Origin: CAZISM01 sp964541895
Lineage (GTDB): Bacteria; Zhuqueibacterota; Zhuqueibacteria; Residuimicrobiales; Residuimicrobiaceae
Direction of reading: 5' to 3'
Length of the DNA stretch: 30,333 nt
Assembly: GCA_964541895.1 (NCBI GenBank)
Contig: CAZISM010000064.1
Location: forward strand, 1-30,333
The notes under the pieces are model-generated. The model ran no database searches. It was not told the DNA's origin and worked only from the letters and a program-made list of their open reading frames with translations. Of this stretch, positions 1 to 8,279 are shown piece after piece (within the stretch, counting starts at the first letter, position 1; the number at the start of each line of letters is the position of its first letter). The translations under genes and the position numbers were made by a program.

Positions 1-502
1 GACGTCGATTGTCATCGTTGAGCAGATCGTTCAGTCGTTTCAACAGCTCGGTCGCCTGGCTGGTGGCGTCGGTCATGGGACCGGTCATCTGGGCGATGCC
101 GGCGATATCTTTGCCCGGCACAAGCGAGCCCGGTTTCAGCAACGGCGCATCCAGGGTTCCGGAGGTGATTTCGATATAGTAGGCGCCCATGAGGCCGATG
201 GTGGACAAGAACGCTTCGCTGTTGCTGCGCAGCGGAGTCCCTTTTTTCACTTCGAAAAGGACCTGCACACGGGTGTCGCCCGGTTCCGGCAGGGAAAAGC
301 TGATCACTTTGCCCACTTCCATGCCGGCGTAGCGAACGAGCGACCCCTTTTCGATGCCGCCGACGTAGCTGAAACGGGCGCGGTACTGGACCGTCTCGCT
401 CCATTGGGTCAGCCCAAGGATGACGGCCAGAAATCCAACCAGCACGATCACGCTGGCGGTAATGAACAGTCCGGCTTTGATTTCACTGGCTTGATAATCC
501 AT
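1..502 (-). CDS. mlaD: MlaD-like MCE-domain lipid-transport protein (N-terminal part, cut by window edge)
   Basis: This is the substrate-binding MCE subunit of an Mla-type phospholipid ABC transporter, anchored in the inner membrane and facing the periplasm. The frame opens at an ATG at 502 and stays open to the window edge, giving about 167 codons, so the C-terminus is missing. The start MDYQASEIKAGLF is followed by a single hydrophobic segment (about residues 10-30) and then the MCE core: a GIEKGSLVRYAGMEVGKV stretch typical of the family and a later GLMGAYYIEI segment near residue 90. It lies 41 bases downstream of the mlaF stop, the usual mlaE-mlaF-mlaD order. I see no good ribosome site before the ATG, so translation may depend on mlaF. 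Family assignment is firm; the exact substrate is inferred from the family. Confidence 0.88.
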   Translation of the reverse strand, partial: MDYQASEIKAGLFITASVIVLVGFLAVILGLTQWSETVQYRARFSYVGGIEKGSLVRYAGMEVGKVISFSLPEPGDTRVQVLFEVKKGTPLRSNSEAFLSTIGLMGAYYIEITSGTLDAPLLKPGSLVPGKDIAGIAQMTGPMTDATSQATELLKRLNDLLNDDNRR

Positions 503-543
503 ACGGTAACCAATCGTTAATGTAACTCAATGACAACTCGTTT

Positions 544-1332
544 TCATTCACTGACGAGCGAGCTGAGATAGGTCTCTTTGTCCGGCAGCTCATCGTCGGG
601 ACGGCGTTCCAGAAACTGTTGTACGTAAGGGTGGGTGCTGGTTTGAAATTCTGACTTGGTGCCGGTAAACACGACCTGTCCTTCGTGGAGCAGGGCGATG
701 CGATCGGCGATCAGAAAAACGGATGACAGCTCGTGGGTCACCACCACGATGGTCATTTTAAACGCTTTGTGCAGTTTCAGGATCAGGTGATCGATGCCGG
801 CGGCGACGATGGGATCCAGGCCGGCCGACGGTTCGTCGCAGAAGAGGATCTCCGGATCCATGGCCAGGGCGCGAGCCAGGGCGGCGCGTTTTTTCATGCC
901 GCCGGAGAGCTGGCTGGGCATGAAATCGTCAAAGCCGGCAAGGCCGACCAGATCGAGTTTCATGCGCGTCATGATTTTGATGGTGGAGGGTTCCAGTCTG
1001 GTATGTTCCACCAGCGGCAGCGATACATTGTCGGCAATGGACATGGAGTTAAAGAGAGCGGCGCCCTGAAAGAGCATGCCCACTTTTTTCAGCACCTGGT
1101 TCCGGCTTTTTTCATCGGCGGTGGCCATGTCCACCCCTTTGATGAGGATCTGGCCGGCGCTGGGCTTTTGCAGTCCGATGAGATGGCGCAGCAGGGTGCT
1201 TTTGCCGCAGCCGGAGCGGCCCAGAATCACGAACGTCTCATTGGCATAGAAATCCAGATCGATCCCTTTGAGAATCTCTCTGCCGCTGTATTGGGTCCGC
1301 AGCTGACGAATTTTTATAACCGGTTCGTGCAT
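544..1332 (-). CDS. mlaF: Mla-type ABC transporter ATP-binding protein
   Basis: This is the ATPase subunit that powers MCE/Mla lipid transport across the periplasm, working on the cytoplasmic face with the MlaE permease. About 262 residues carry a complete ABC core: Walker A GRSGCGKST (near residues 38-46), Q-loop LFQG (about 89), signature LSGGMKKR (about 142-149), Walker B ILFCDEPSAGLDP (about 162-174) and the switch His in VVVTHEL (about 200). The motif FDDFMPSQLSGGMKKR is typical of the MlaF/Mkl branch. I chose ATG 1332; a GTG one codon upstream (1335) is also possible, and neither has a good ribosome site. It sits 135 bases after mlaE, a larger gap than elsewhere in the cluster, and just before mlaD. 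Confidence 0.93.
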   Translation of the reverse strand: MHEPVIKIRQLRTQYSGREILKGIDLDFYANETFVILGRSGCGKSTLLRHLIGLQKPSAGQILIKGVDMATADEKSRNQVLKKVGMLFQGAALFNSMSIADNVSLPLVEHTRLEPSTIKIMTRMKLDLVGLAGFDDFMPSQLSGGMKKRAALARALAMDPEILFCDEPSAGLDPIVAAGIDHLILKLHKAFKMTIVVVTHELSSVFLIADRIALLHEGQVVFTGTKSEFQTSTHPYVQQFLERRPDDELPDKETYLSSLVSE

Positions 1333-1470
1333 CACGTTCGAAATAGTTTAAGGTGGATCCAGCCTGAATTATTCGCCGCCGCAGAAGGCCGCGTGACGCG
1401 GAGAGTACAGAAACATCGAATCGAGAAATGATCCGGCTTTTGCAGCTCTGCGATGTGTGAACAGATCAGG

Positions 1471-2274
1471 CTAGAACGTAGAATAAAACAGGGCGGTGAA
1501 GAGCATGTCCGCCAGAATGATCAAAAAAATGGAGCGCACCACGGCCGTGGTGGTGGCTTTGCCGACCCCTTCGGCGCCGCCGGCGACATGAAAGCCTTCA
1601 TAGGCGCCGACGATGGCGATGATGGCGGCAAAAAAGAAACTCTTGATCAGGCCGCTGATAAAATCCTTGAGCAGAATGGCCTGAGCGGTTTCGTTGAAAT
1701 AGCTCAGCCAGGGTATCTTTAAGCTGGTGATGCCCAGGACCATGCCGCCGAGGATGCCCAGCAGGTCGGCGAGCACAGTCAGACAGGGAAGCACGATCAG
1801 CATGGCGAGGGTGCGCGGCACGGCCAGATAGCGGACCGGATGCAGGGCCATGGTTTTGAGGGCGTCCAGCTCCTCTGCCACCTGCATGGTGCCGATTTCG
1901 GCGGCAATGGCGGACCCGCTGCGACCGGCCATGATGATGGCGGTGATCAGCGGTCCCAGTTCCCGCGTCATGGAGACGCCGACGAGGTCCGCTACATAGA
2001 TGGCGGCGCCGAACCGTTCCAGCTGGTAGGCCGATTGCATGGCGATGATCAGGCCGACGATGAAAGAGATGATGCCGACGATGGGCAGCGATTGAACCCC
2101 GATGCGAACAATCTGAATGACGATCGCCCGCCAGCGCAGAGGCTGGCCCTGCCAGGGTGCCAGCAACAGTCCTGCCAGTACAGAGGTAGTGAATCGGGTC
2201 AAGCGGGCGAGTTGAGCGGAAAAAGCGAACAGGGAACGGCCAAGAGCGCCGAATATGTCAAGGGCTCGCTTCAC
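1471..2274 (-). CDS. mlaE: MlaE-family lipid ABC transporter permease
   Basis: This is the integral inner-membrane permease of the Mla-type phospholipid transporter (267 residues, normal length for MlaE/YrbE). It has several hydrophobic segments and the family's characteristic central block: FIVGLIIAMQSAYQLERFG followed by the GPLITAIIMAGRSGSAIAAE region, and the conserved Glu-rich turn GTMQVAEELDALKTMA. It starts with GTG at 2274, and its start codon overlaps the stop of the upstream STAS gene (GTGA), which implies translational coupling. The ATPase gene mlaF follows on the same strand. Identity is firm; lipid direction (import or export) cannot be read from the sequence. Confidence 0.93.
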   Translation of the reverse strand: MKRALDIFGALGRSLFAFSAQLARLTRFTTSVLAGLLLAPWQGQPLRWRAIVIQIVRIGVQSLPIVGIISFIVGLIIAMQSAYQLERFGAAIYVADLVGVSMTRELGPLITAIIMAGRSGSAIAAEIGTMQVAEELDALKTMALHPVRYLAVPRTLAMLIVLPCLTVLADLLGILGGMVLGITSLKIPWLSYFNETAQAILLKDFISGLIKSFFFAAIIAIVGAYEGFHVAGGAEGVGKATTTAVVRSIFLIILADMLFTALFYSTF

Positions 2275-2615
2275 GCAGGAACCGATGACAGAACGGTGTT
2301 GAGGTGTTGATGAATCTCGAACACTTTATCCAGGCGCGTGAGTTGAAATACCTCCCGCACTTCCTCCACCATGCCCACCAGGGCCATGCGGCCGCCGTAT
2401 CGATTCACGTGCTGCAGTGCTTCGATAAAGGTGGCGACTCCGGAACTGTCCATATAGCCGACGTCCGACAAATGGATGATGAGCAGGGGGGCTTTGCGCT
2501 CCGCCTGTTTCATCAGCACACTGCGTACCTGGGGCGAGGAATAGAGATCCACCTCACCGCAGATATACACAAAGGTGACGTCGTCTTTCTCCGTGACTTT
2601 AATCTCCAGATTCAA
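2271..2615 (-). CDS. STAS-domain anti-sigma-factor antagonist (SpoIIAA/RsbV-like, possibly MlaB-like)
   Basis: This is a 114-residue single STAS domain. The DSSG motif at residues 56-59 is where SpoIIAA/RsbV proteins are phosphorylated by their partner kinase, so both Ser57 and Ser58 are present. The upstream gene encodes such a kinase, and its stop codon overlaps this TTG start (TTGA). An AAGGAG ribosome site lies a few bases before the TTG. The gene then overlaps mlaE by four bases. In established Mla systems a STAS protein (MlaB) binds and stabilises MlaF, so this protein could serve as an RsbV-type switch, as MlaB, or both. The sequence alone does not decide; the intact phosphorylation motif and neighbouring kinase favour a true switching role. 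Confidence 0.88.
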   Translation of the reverse strand: MNLEIKVTEKDDVTFVYICGEVDLYSSPQVRSVLMKQAERKAPLLIIHLSDVGYMDSSGVATFIEALQHVNRYGGRMALVGMVEEVREVFQLTRLDKVFEIHQHLNTVLSSVPA

Positions 2616-3037
2616 CCCTGCTTCTCCTTGGGTAGCCGTTTGGTCATCACCAGACGATTGCCGATATCCGGAATGTTGTTGTAGGTCACTTGATCCATGA
2701 CGCTCCGGATAATATAAACGCCCAAGCCTCCGGGCCTCACTTCGTCCAACGGTCTGGGTTTTATGGTACTGACATCCGCCGGCTCGCCGTGGTCCTGTAT
2801 GACGATTTCCAAACGATCGTTCTCCACACGGCAGGTCACCACGATCGGCTGGCCGCTGCGGTTTTTGTAGGCGTGTTTGATGATGTTGGTGCAGGCTTCA
2901 TCAACCGCCAGTGTAATTTTGCTGCACTCGATCTTGGAAAATCCGGCCAGATTGCCCATTTGCTGGACAGCCGCGCGAACAACGCGCAGCATTTCCGGAT
3001 CGCTGGTCAGGTGTAGTTCCATTTTTTTCTGCTGCAC
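2612..3037 (-). CDS. RsbW/SpoIIAB-like serine kinase (anti-sigma factor type ATPase)
   Basis: This is a small cytoplasmic GHKL-fold ATPase that, in this family, phosphorylates a STAS antagonist and binds a sigma factor or other target. The N box EACTNIIKHAYK carries the Mg-binding Asn. An Asp-Gly type G1 region (IQDHGEPADV) and the G2 motif GGLGVYIIRSVMDQV follow. I start at GTG 3037 (141 residues) because AGGCGG lies seven bases upstream and the phosphatase stop ends just before it; ATG 3022 is a possible shorter start with no ribosome site. A longer frame to 3157 would overlap the phosphatase extensively and is unlikely. Its stop overlaps the STAS start. No sigma factor gene is in the window, so the kinase's output is unknown. 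Confidence 0.87.
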   Translation of the reverse strand: MQQKKMELHLTSDPEMLRVVRAAVQQMGNLAGFSKIECSKITLAVDEACTNIIKHAYKNRSGQPIVVTCRVENDRLEIVIQDHGEPADVSTIKPRPLDEVRPGGLGVYIIRSVMDQVTYNNIPDIGNRLVMTKRLPKEKQG

Positions 3038-3038
3038 G

Positions 3039-4361
3039 CTAGTTCCGCCTGCGAGTTTTCCAATAAAAGACGAGAGCCGTGATATCATCCTGTTGAGAAA
3101 CATGCTGCATGTGTTCCGTGACGGTTCGTAAGACCTGCTGCAACAGGGCTTCGGCATCGCGTTGGTTCAGATCGATTTGTGACAACCGTTCCAGACCCAA
3201 AGCCTGGCCCTCGGGATTTCTCGCTTCCACAATGCCATCGGTGAACAATACGATATAGTCACCGGGATACAGATCGAATTCGATGGTGTCGAATTTTTGT
3301 TGCGGGAGTATGCCCAGCGGAATGCCCATCGAGTTATTCAGCCAGCGGGTTTCGCCCCGGGCCGGAGACATCCACAACACCGGCAGGTGGCCGGCGTTGG
3401 CCAGCACCACATGGCCGGTGAGGGTATTGATGATGGCATACTGAACGGTAACGAACATGCCCTGGCGGCTGCGCACCGTCAGGCTTTCATTCATATTCGA
3501 CAGCAGGTCGTCCGGATGGGTGCCCTTGAGTGCATAGAGCCGGACATCGCTCATGAGACGCGCCATGTAGAGGGCGGCCGGCACGCCCTTGCCGGAGACA
3601 TCGCCGATGATCAGGCCGAGGCGGTTGTCCGGCAGCTCGATGGCGTCGTAAAAGTCGCCGCCCACCGCCGTTGCCTGCAAGTTTCGTGCCGCGAGTTCGT
3701 AAAAGGCGGCAGAGCCGCCCGGCAAAACCTGCGGCATAAAACTCTGTTGGATAATTTTAGCAGAATCAAGTTGTTGCTGCATTCGCAACTGCTGGAGAGC
3801 GAGCTGATGCATACGGGCGTTTTCGATGGCCAGGGCCACGTGGCGGCAAAAGGCGATGAACAATTCCTGATCATGTTCATCGAACTCTCTCCCGTCCGAA
3901 CGATTGATGACTTCAGCAACGCCGATGATCCGGTTTTTGACGAGCAGTGGGGCGGCGAGGATGGTTTTGGTCTGGAATCCGGATGTTTGATCCATTTGGC
4001 GAAAAAAGCGGGGGTCCTGCGAGACGTCCGGAACCATCAGCGATTCGCCCTGTTGCCACACCCAGCCGGCCACACCCTGGCCTTTTTCAAGCTGCAACAC
4101 ATTGGCCACCTGGTCTCCCACTTCCCCCAAAGCGATTTTGCATTCCAGGCGGTTGGTCTCCGGATTGATCAGCATCACCGAACTGGCTTCGGCGAGCATC
4201 ACGCTCTGTGCCTTTTCCATGACCAGGCCCAAGAGTTCGTCCAGATCCAGTGTCGAGTTGATAATGGCGCTTACTTCCATCAGGCCCGAGAGGCTGTGGA
4301 TTCTGGCTTCCAGTTGCGTTATCTTGCGTTGCAGTTGGTCATGTTCTTTTTTTCTAATCAT
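3039..4361 (-). CDS. RsbU/SpoIIE-type PP2C phosphatase with GAF sensor domain
   Basis: This 440-residue protein would dephosphorylate the STAS antagonist and so reset the partner switch. Residues 1-25 look like a short coiled coil. A GAF domain spans about 25-185 (GVAGWVWQQGESLMVPDV and a later AAPLLVKNRIIGVAEV), and a linker helix about 185-210. The PP2C/SpoIIE domain runs from about 215 to 435, with GGDFYDA (234-240), GDVSGKG (253-259), NAGH (322-325), FTDG (373-376) and DDITALVF (425-432). All metal-binding Asp positions appear intact, so it should be active. It starts nine bases after the polA stop, without a clear ribosome site, and ends just before the kinase. The GAF ligand is unknown. 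Confidence 0.92.
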   Translation of the reverse strand: MIRKKEHDQLQRKITQLEARIHSLSGLMEVSAIINSTLDLDELLGLVMEKAQSVMLAEASSVMLINPETNRLECKIALGEVGDQVANVLQLEKGQGVAGWVWQQGESLMVPDVSQDPRFFRQMDQTSGFQTKTILAAPLLVKNRIIGVAEVINRSDGREFDEHDQELFIAFCRHVALAIENARMHQLALQQLRMQQQLDSAKIIQQSFMPQVLPGGSAAFYELAARNLQATAVGGDFYDAIELPDNRLGLIIGDVSGKGVPAALYMARLMSDVRLYALKGTHPDDLLSNMNESLTVRSRQGMFVTVQYAIINTLTGHVVLANAGHLPVLWMSPARGETRWLNNSMGIPLGILPQQKFDTIEFDLYPGDYIVLFTDGIVEARNPEGQALGLERLSQIDLNQRDAEALLQQVLRTVTEHMQHVSQQDDITALVFYWKTRRRN

Positions 4362-4370
4362 TGTCGATTG

Positions 4371-7070
4371 TCAATGGGCCTCCAGCCAGTTCGTACCAAC
4401 CCCCATGTCTACTTTGATCGGTACATCCAGGGGCAGGGCGCTCTCCATCTCGTGTTTCACCAGCGCCTTCACCTCGGCAAGTTCTTCTTTGCGCACTTCG
4501 AGTATTAATTCATCATGTACCTGCAAAATCATGCGGCTGCGGAAGTTTTGCAGTTTTTTATCGATTTGGATCATGGCGACTTTGATCATGTCGGCCGCGC
4601 TGCCCTGGATGGGGGTGTTGATCGCGGTACGTTCGGCAAACTCGCGGATGCGGCGGTTGTCGTTGCCGATCTCGGGCAGCCAGCGGCGACGGTTGAGAAG
4701 GGTGGTGACATAGCCCTTTTCGCGCGCGTCATAGACGGTGCGGATCATGTACTCCTGGACGCCGGGGTAGTTGGCGAAATAGGCCTGAATAAAACTTTCC
4801 GCTTCTTCGGTGGTGATGCCCAGCCGGCTGGAGAGGCCGTACATGCCCATGCCATACATGATACCGAAATTTATCTCTTTGGCTTTGCGTCTCATATCGG
4901 CGTTGACCTCCTGCGTGTCCACTTTAAAAATCAGCGCCGCCGTGCGGGTGTGTACGTCCTGGTCGTCGCGAAAAGCCTGGCGCAGAGTTTCGTCACCGGA
5001 GAGGTGTGCCATGATGCGCAATTCGATCTGGGAATAATCCGCGTCCAGCAGGACATGCTCCTGGTCCATGGTGATAAAGCCGCGACGAATGCGCCGGCCC
5101 AGTTCTGTGCGCACGGGAATATTCTGCAGGTTGGGTTCGCTGGAAGAGAGGCGGCCGGTAGCTGCTACGGTCTGATTGAACGACGTATGCAGGCGTCGTG
5201 TCTGCGGATTGATCAGGCGCGGCAACGCATCCACATACGTGGATTTCAGCTTGGTCAGTTGGCGATACTCCAGCAGTACGCGCGGCAGTTCGTGCTGATT
5301 CGCCAGTTCCTCCAGCACCGCCACATCGGTGGAGAAGCCGGTTTTGGTGCGCCGGCCGGCCGGCAGTTTCAAGTGCTCGAACAGCACGGTGCCCAGCTGC
5401 TTCGGCGAATTGATGTTAAAGGTTGTGCCGGCGAGTTCATAGATTTTAGCTTCAACGCCGACCAGCTCTTTTTCCAGCTCTTTGGACATGGCCGCCAGGT
5501 AAGGCACATCCAGCGCCACGCCGGTCTGTTCCAAATGCATCAGCACATAGACCAGCGGCAGTTCCACCTGCTGGAACAGGGCCTCCATGTCCATTTCATG
5601 CAAACGGGGTGTGAACAGCGTCTGCAGCCGCCAGGTGACGTCGGCATCTTCACAGGCATAGGCCGAGACCTGTTCCAGCGGCACCTGGTCCATGGTGCGT
5701 TGGTTTTTGCCGCTGCCGAGGAGGCTGCTGGTAGGGATCTTTTTCAGGTTGAGGTGTTCCAGGCTGACCGCGTCCAGGTTGTGCTGGTGGCTGGAGGGAT
5801 TGATCAGGTAGCTGGCCACCATGGTATCGCAGCTGAGGTTCTCCACCGCGATGTCCTGTTTGGCCAGGACCATCATATCATATTTGGCGTTATGGCCGCA
5901 TTTTTTTACCTTTGGGTTGGAGAGAATGGGACGGAGCGCTTCGACCACCCGTGCAAGCGGAATGATGCGCGGTTCAGTGGCCAGGTCATGGGGAGCCTGG
6001 ACCGGAATATAGTATGCTTCTCCTTCCTGCCAGGAGAAGGAGAGCCCGACCAGTTCGGCCTTGAGCGGGTCTTCGCTGGTGGTTTCCGTATCAAAGGCGA
6101 AATAGGTTTGGCCGGAGAGCGCCTTGATGAAATCGGCAAAGGCGTTTTCGTCGTCCACCAGGTGATAGCGGATATCGGGCTGGACTTTTTGTTGTGTAAA
6201 GCGATCGATGAGGGAATGGATCTCCATCTCTTTAAAAAAGCGGGCGGCGGCATCCGCGTCGGGCGTGCGCACCGCCAGGTCGTCCAGGCTGAAGGGCAGA
6301 ATCACGTCGCAGTGGATCGTTGCGAGTTTATAAGAGAGCCGCGCCGAGTCGACATGAGACTGCAGCGCGCTGCGGGCCCGGCTGTTGTTCACCTGGTCGG
6401 CATGCGCCAGAATGGTATCGAGGTCCTGGTAGCTCTTGAGCAAACTGAGCGCCGTGACCGGTCCGATGCCGGGTACGCCGGGAATGTTGTCCGAGCTGTC
6501 GCCGGCCAGGGCGAGAAAATCGATGATCTGGGAGGGTTTGACGCCCATCTTTTTTTCCACCCCGGCGCTGTCGAGCCATTCGGCGCCTTCGCCGCCGCCC
6601 TTGGGATTGCAGATGGAGACCAGGGGGCTCACCAGCTGCATCATGTCCTTGTCGCCGGTGACGAGCACGGTTTCGATTTTTTGCGCTGAAGCCAGTTTGG
6701 TCAGTGTGCCCATGATGTCATCCGCTTCAAAGCCGGGCATGCGGATGAGCGGCACGTTCAGCGCTTCCAGCATCTGTTGTACCCGCGGCAAGGTGTCGCG
6801 CATGTCTTCCGGCATCTCTTTGCGGGTGGCCTTGTACTGCTCAAAGAGCTGGTGGCGGAACGTGGGTTCCGGCGTGTCAAAGACCACGGCAAAGTATTCC
6901 GGGCTCTCCTGATCGAGGAGGGAGAGCATGGTTTTGGCAAAGCCGAACACGGTGCTGACGTTTTCACCCCGGGAGTTCAGCAGCGGGTTGCGGATGAACG
7001 CATAATAGGCACGGTAGGCAATGGCAGAGCCATCTATTAAAAAAAGACGTTTCTTCTGAGCTTTGGGCAT
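4371..7070 (-). CDS. polA: DNA polymerase I with active 5' nuclease, proofreading and polymerase domains
   Basis: This is a full-length family A polymerase (899 residues) for Okazaki-fragment processing and repair. The 5' nuclease domain (about 1-290) contains LALAGDSSDNIPGVPGIG (186-203). The 3'-5' exonuclease domain keeps all three motifs: FDTET (326-330), NAKYD (394-398) and YACED (471-475), so proofreading should work, unlike in many bacteria where this domain has decayed. Polymerase motif A is DADYSQIE (676-683), motif B runs through RRKAKEINFGIMYG (727-740), and motif C is VHDE (851-854). ATG 7070 is chosen because the conserved KRLFLIDGSAIAYR begins there and GAGAGG lies seven bases upstream; an open extension to 7190 is not conserved in character. 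It leads the signalling/Mla cluster, with only nine bases to the next gene. Confidence 0.97.
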   Translation of the reverse strand: MPKAQKKRLFLIDGSAIAYRAYYAFIRNPLLNSRGENVSTVFGFAKTMLSLLDQESPEYFAVVFDTPEPTFRHQLFEQYKATRKEMPEDMRDTLPRVQQMLEALNVPLIRMPGFEADDIMGTLTKLASAQKIETVLVTGDKDMMQLVSPLVSICNPKGGGEGAEWLDSAGVEKKMGVKPSQIIDFLALAGDSSDNIPGVPGIGPVTALSLLKSYQDLDTILAHADQVNNSRARSALQSHVDSARLSYKLATIHCDVILPFSLDDLAVRTPDADAAARFFKEMEIHSLIDRFTQQKVQPDIRYHLVDDENAFADFIKALSGQTYFAFDTETTSEDPLKAELVGLSFSWQEGEAYYIPVQAPHDLATEPRIIPLARVVEALRPILSNPKVKKCGHNAKYDMMVLAKQDIAVENLSCDTMVASYLINPSSHQHNLDAVSLEHLNLKKIPTSSLLGSGKNQRTMDQVPLEQVSAYACEDADVTWRLQTLFTPRLHEMDMEALFQQVELPLVYVLMHLEQTGVALDVPYLAAMSKELEKELVGVEAKIYELAGTTFNINSPKQLGTVLFEHLKLPAGRRTKTGFSTDVAVLEELANQHELPRVLLEYRQLTKLKSTYVDALPRLINPQTRRLHTSFNQTVAATGRLSSSEPNLQNIPVRTELGRRIRRGFITMDQEHVLLDADYSQIELRIMAHLSGDETLRQAFRDDQDVHTRTAALIFKVDTQEVNADMRRKAKEINFGIMYGMGMYGLSSRLGITTEEAESFIQAYFANYPGVQEYMIRTVYDAREKGYVTTLLNRRRWLPEIGNDNRRIREFAERTAINTPIQGSAADMIKVAMIQIDKKLQNFRSRMILQVHDELILEVRKEELAEVKALVKHEMESALPLDVPIKVDMGVGTNWLEAH

Positions 7071-7161
7071 GTAAAGGCCTCTCTGCGGCCGGAGCGTTGT
7101 CGGATTAAAACGGCCGGCACGCCGGTATTTCAAAGTGTTGCAGGAATGGTGCCTGGAAGGA

Positions 7162-7190
7162 AATCTACATAAAATTACACTGGCATGCAA
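7162..7190 (-). promoter_or_regulatory. Predicted sigma-70-type promoter for polA and the downstream cluster
   Basis: On the minus strand, TTGCAT (7185-7190) and TAGATT (7162-7167) are separated by exactly 17 bases. This would start transcription about 85 bases upstream of the polA ATG. It is a sequence match only. Confidence 0.5.
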
Positions 7191-7210
7191 CGTAAAACTG
7201 TTGGTATATT
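7181..7210 (+). promoter_or_regulatory. Possible weak promoter for the DUF3467 gene pair
   Basis: TATATT at 7205-7210 is preceded at 18 bases by TGGCAT (7181-7186), which overlaps the -35 element of the divergent polA promoter. The -35 match is poor, so this is tentative. The rest of the 265-base region between the two genes holds a small inverted repeat (CCGGCA at 7277-7282, TGCCGG at 7294-7299). Confidence 0.25.
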
Positions 7211-7335
7211 TATCTGAAATTCTTAAATTATCGGCTGTAGCCCATACGATCCAGGAAAGCGTGCCCGGTGTCGTTCCCGGCAGCCGGAAGGGTTGCCGGC
7301 CCGATCAGGGCCTCTTGATGCAGAAAGGAACTGTT

Positions 7336-7674
7336 ATGCAGAATAATGTACCTCCCCAGCAGATCAATGTGGAACTCGGCGAAAAGGAAGCGGAAGGCAT
7401 CTATTCCAATCTGGCGCTGATCACCCACTCGCCGGCGGAATTTGTCATCGATTTTACCCGCATGGTCCCTGGCGTGCCCAAGACCCGTATTTACGCCCGC
7501 ATCATCATGACCCCGCAGCATGCCAAATCGCTGCTGGCGGCTCTGAAAGATAATATCGGCAAATATGAAAAGCAGTTTGGCGAAATCAAGGTGTTCGACC
7601 AATCGGCCAATCAAAACCGTCCTATCGGTTTTCAGCAGAACGATCAGGAAACGAGCACCAACATCGCACAGTAA
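7336..7674 (+). CDS. DUF3467 family protein
   Basis: This is a 112-residue soluble protein of the DUF3467 family, whose function is unknown to me. The core INVELGEKEAEGIYSNLAL, then a HSPAEFVIDFTRMVPGVPK segment and an ARIIMTPQHAKSLLAALKDN helix, matches the pattern of that family: a short alpha/beta protein of about 100 residues. The tail after about residue 85 is polar and probably disordered. I start at ATG 7336 because AAAGGA lies seven bases upstream; an ATG at 7318 lacks such a site. The beta-barrel gene begins one base after the stop, so the two are probably co-translated. It is divergent from polA. Confidence 0.85.
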   Translation: MQNNVPPQQINVELGEKEAEGIYSNLALITHSPAEFVIDFTRMVPGVPKTRIYARIIMTPQHAKSLLAALKDNIGKYEKQFGEIKVFDQSANQNRPIGFQQNDQETSTNIAQ

Positions 7675-7675
7675 T

Positions 7676-8215
7676 ATGAAGACAGTTCGGCTGATCATAT
7701 CAGGACTATTGTTTGCCACGGCGTTATGGGCACAAGGCAGCATCGGCCTGCAGGTGGGGTTGTGGAAGCCCAGTTCTCTGGACGAGAACCCCAGCAAGCC
7801 GTTTGCCAACATCGAGGGCTCTGGTCCGTCACTGGGACTTTTTCTGGCTTCGCCGGAATGGCAGGGGTTTGCCCTGCAGGCGACGGCATGGACGTGGCGG
7901 CAATCGTTGTCAGACGGAGAGGTGCAGATGCTCCATCTCTCGGCTGATTTGAAAAACCTGCTCATCAGCCAAACCCGGATCAGGCCGTATGTGACTTATG
8001 GCGCGGCGGTGATCCTGGGCAGGTGTCAAAATTCGGGCCTTTCACAGCAGGGCATGAGCATAAACTTTGGCGCCGGACTCGAATTCAACCTGCTCAAGTC
8101 TTCCGGCATTGCTCTGGAATACCAATATCTCTACACCGTGTTTAAAAGGGCCTTTGGTGCGACCGACAACTATAGCGGCCCTAAATTGACGGCCAAGTGG
8201 TTCTATCGCCTCTAG
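7676..8215 (+). CDS. Small outer-membrane beta-barrel protein (predicted)
   Basis: This is a 179-residue exported protein. A signal peptide is clear: MKTVRLIISGLLFATALWAQ, probably cut after Ala19-Gln20 or nearby. The mature part alternates polar and hydrophobic residues in strand-like stretches (SIGLQVGLWKP, GFALQATAWTW, VQMLHLSADLKNLL, RIRPYVTYGAAVI, MSINFGAGLEFNLL, GIALEYQYLYTVF). It ends in aromatic LTAKWFYRL, close to the terminal-strand signal of outer-membrane barrels. Size and pattern suit an eight-stranded OmpA/OmpW-like barrel. It has no own ribosome site; its ATG sits one base after the DUF3467 stop, implying coupling. A terminator follows at 8280. Its specific function is unknown. 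Confidence 0.8.
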   Translation: MKTVRLIISGLLFATALWAQGSIGLQVGLWKPSSLDENPSKPFANIEGSGPSLGLFLASPEWQGFALQATAWTWRQSLSDGEVQMLHLSADLKNLLISQTRIRPYVTYGAAVILGRCQNSGLSQQGMSINFGAGLEFNLLKSSGIALEYQYLYTVFKRAFGATDNYSGPKLTAKWFYRL

Positions 8216-8279
8216 CCTGATCGATTAATACAATAAACCGCGAATGAACGTAAAAGAGCATTCGCGCTCAGGGTCAAGA

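Noticed and set aside
1336..1470. The 135-base gap between mlaE and mlaF as a possible hidden small gene or promoter
   Set aside because: I found no convincing frame with a ribosome site and no good promoter pair; only a small CCGCG/CGCGG inverted repeat is visible.
4515..6689. Long plus-strand open frame (724 codons) opposite polA
   Set aside because: It is wholly antisense to a polymerase with all motifs intact. The translation has no recognisable domain and is rich in His, Gln and Arg, as expected from the complement of a GC-rich gene.
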